Shown: positions 6,311-6,705 of the stretch, in pieces
Layout of the letters: each line of letters begins with the position of its first letter
Numbering within the stretch: position 1 is the stretch's first letter
Source of the DNA: Bacillota bacterium
Lineage (GTDB): Bacteria > Bacillota > UBA4882 > UBA8346
NCBI GenBank assembly: GCA_028282485.1
Contig: JANQHU010000003.1
Location: 1 to 6,705, forward strand
DNA: 6,705 nt
Direction: 5' to 3'
Position numbers and translations under genes: made by a program
Notes under the pieces: generated by a model
Database searches by the model: none
What the model saw: the letters and a program-made list of their open reading frames with translations, nothing else
What the model was told of the DNA's origin: nothing

Positions 6311-6622
6311 CTATAAACTCCCCACTCGATAAACTATCGCTTCATAAGGGCGGAGTTTGATTTGGGACAATGAATCAGGTACTTTTTTATAATTAGATAA
6401 TAGGCTTCGTACTTTAGCCTGCTTTAAATCTTCTGGAATCTCATAAGTGATCGTTTCTGCTTTTAAATTAAGTATAACTAAAAATCGCTCTCCGTTTAGT
6501 TCTCGTAAATAAGTATAACCGTTTTCTGATGGACTAGGAAGGGGAGTAAACTTTCCGTAAATTAAGGCCGGGCTTTCTTGACGAATCTTGAGCAGTTTTT
6601 TATAATAATTCAACTTTCGCAC
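6311..6622 (-). pseudogene. C-terminal remnant of a GH13 alpha-glucosidase-like gene
   Basis: The 103 codons match the extreme C-terminus of GH13 enzymes of the oligo-1,6-glucosidase/alpha-glucosidase type. LNYYKKLLKIRQESPALIYG is the conserved helix after the catalytic barrel, followed by a short beta domain (YLRELNGERFLVILNL) and the typical end LRPYEAIVYRV. The complete enzymes are about 550 residues, so more than 80 percent, including the barrel and all catalytic residues, is missing. An open frame could begin at a GTG (6620-6622), but there is no ribosome binding site and an in-frame TAA (6623-6625) precedes it. The residues before that TAA (PKLLIFQGSSRFI) do not resemble GH13, so homology ends abruptly near 6615 rather than fading through point mutations. 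It is almost certainly non-functional and marks a deletion, recombination or insertion point. Confidence 0.8.
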
Positions 6623-6705
6623 TTAAATAAAGCGAGAAGAACCTTGAAATATCAATAGCTTTGGGCAATAAAAAAGTCCAAGAAGCCCCTTTATGTGATA
6701 TAATA
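6623..6705. other. Foreign sequence abutting the broken glucosidase gene (possible mobile-element edge)
   Basis: From about 6623 to the window edge the sequence is unrelated to the GH13 gene it joins. Two minus-strand frames are open to the edge (one ending PKLLIFQGSSRFI at the TAA 6623-6625), as is one plus-strand frame (ISIALGNKKVQEAPL). I cannot say which, if any, is coding. A transposon or insertion-sequence end would explain the abrupt junction, but no inverted repeat partner or target duplication is visible inside the window. Confidence 0.3.

Noticed and set aside
6661..6705. Plus-strand promoter ending in TGATATAAT at the window edge
   Set aside because: The -10 is good and has an extended TG, but there is no recognisable -35 at proper spacing and no downstream sequence to judge it.

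Overview
The window looks like a chromosomal segment of a low-to-moderate G+C Gram-positive bacterium, most likely a Clostridia-type Firmicute. The main reasons are a classical T-box leader in front of a valyl-tRNA synthetase gene, consensus sigma-A promoters, strong AGGAGG-type ribosome binding sites, a TTG start codon and a SpoIIIE/FtsK-type translocase start. I cannot name the genus. All genes I can support lie on the minus strand, so transcription runs from high to low coordinates.

Housekeeping part (about 1-5240). A consensus promoter (5204-5232) drives a T-box riboswitch (about 4936-5197) with a GUC (valine) specifier, a UGGU acceptor-pairing bulge and an intrinsic terminator. It controls valS (2150-4858). 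After a 117-nt gap comes a Na/Pi-cotransporter-family membrane protein with a PhoU-like tail (299-2032, TTG start). Two bases later begins the N-terminus of an FtsK/SpoIIIE DNA translocase (296 down to the window edge). valS may share its transcript with the two downstream genes; I saw no convincing terminator or promoter between them.

Accessory part (about 5241-6705). This stretch is visibly more A+T-rich. It holds a two-gene MNT/HEPN module: a minimal nucleotidyltransferase with an intact GSx10DxD motif (5756-6115) and a HEPN-domain protein (5365-5766), overlapping by 11 nt. The module has its own consensus promoter with a perfect inverted repeat in the spacer. Upstream lies the last ~100 codons of a GH13 alpha-glucosidase-like gene (6311-6622), cut off at its 5' side by unrelated sequence (6623-6705), as expected from a rearrangement or mobile-element boundary.

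The most interesting points are: the HEPN protein has R-x4-Y where HepT-type toxins have the R-x4-H-x-Y RNase motif; both regulated promoters carry perfect palindromes; the transporter has lost the QSSS signatures of NaPi-II proteins; and ValRS has an unusual tail after KMSKS. I found no CRISPR array, tRNA, rRNA or phage gene, and no clear evidence for an entirely new system.
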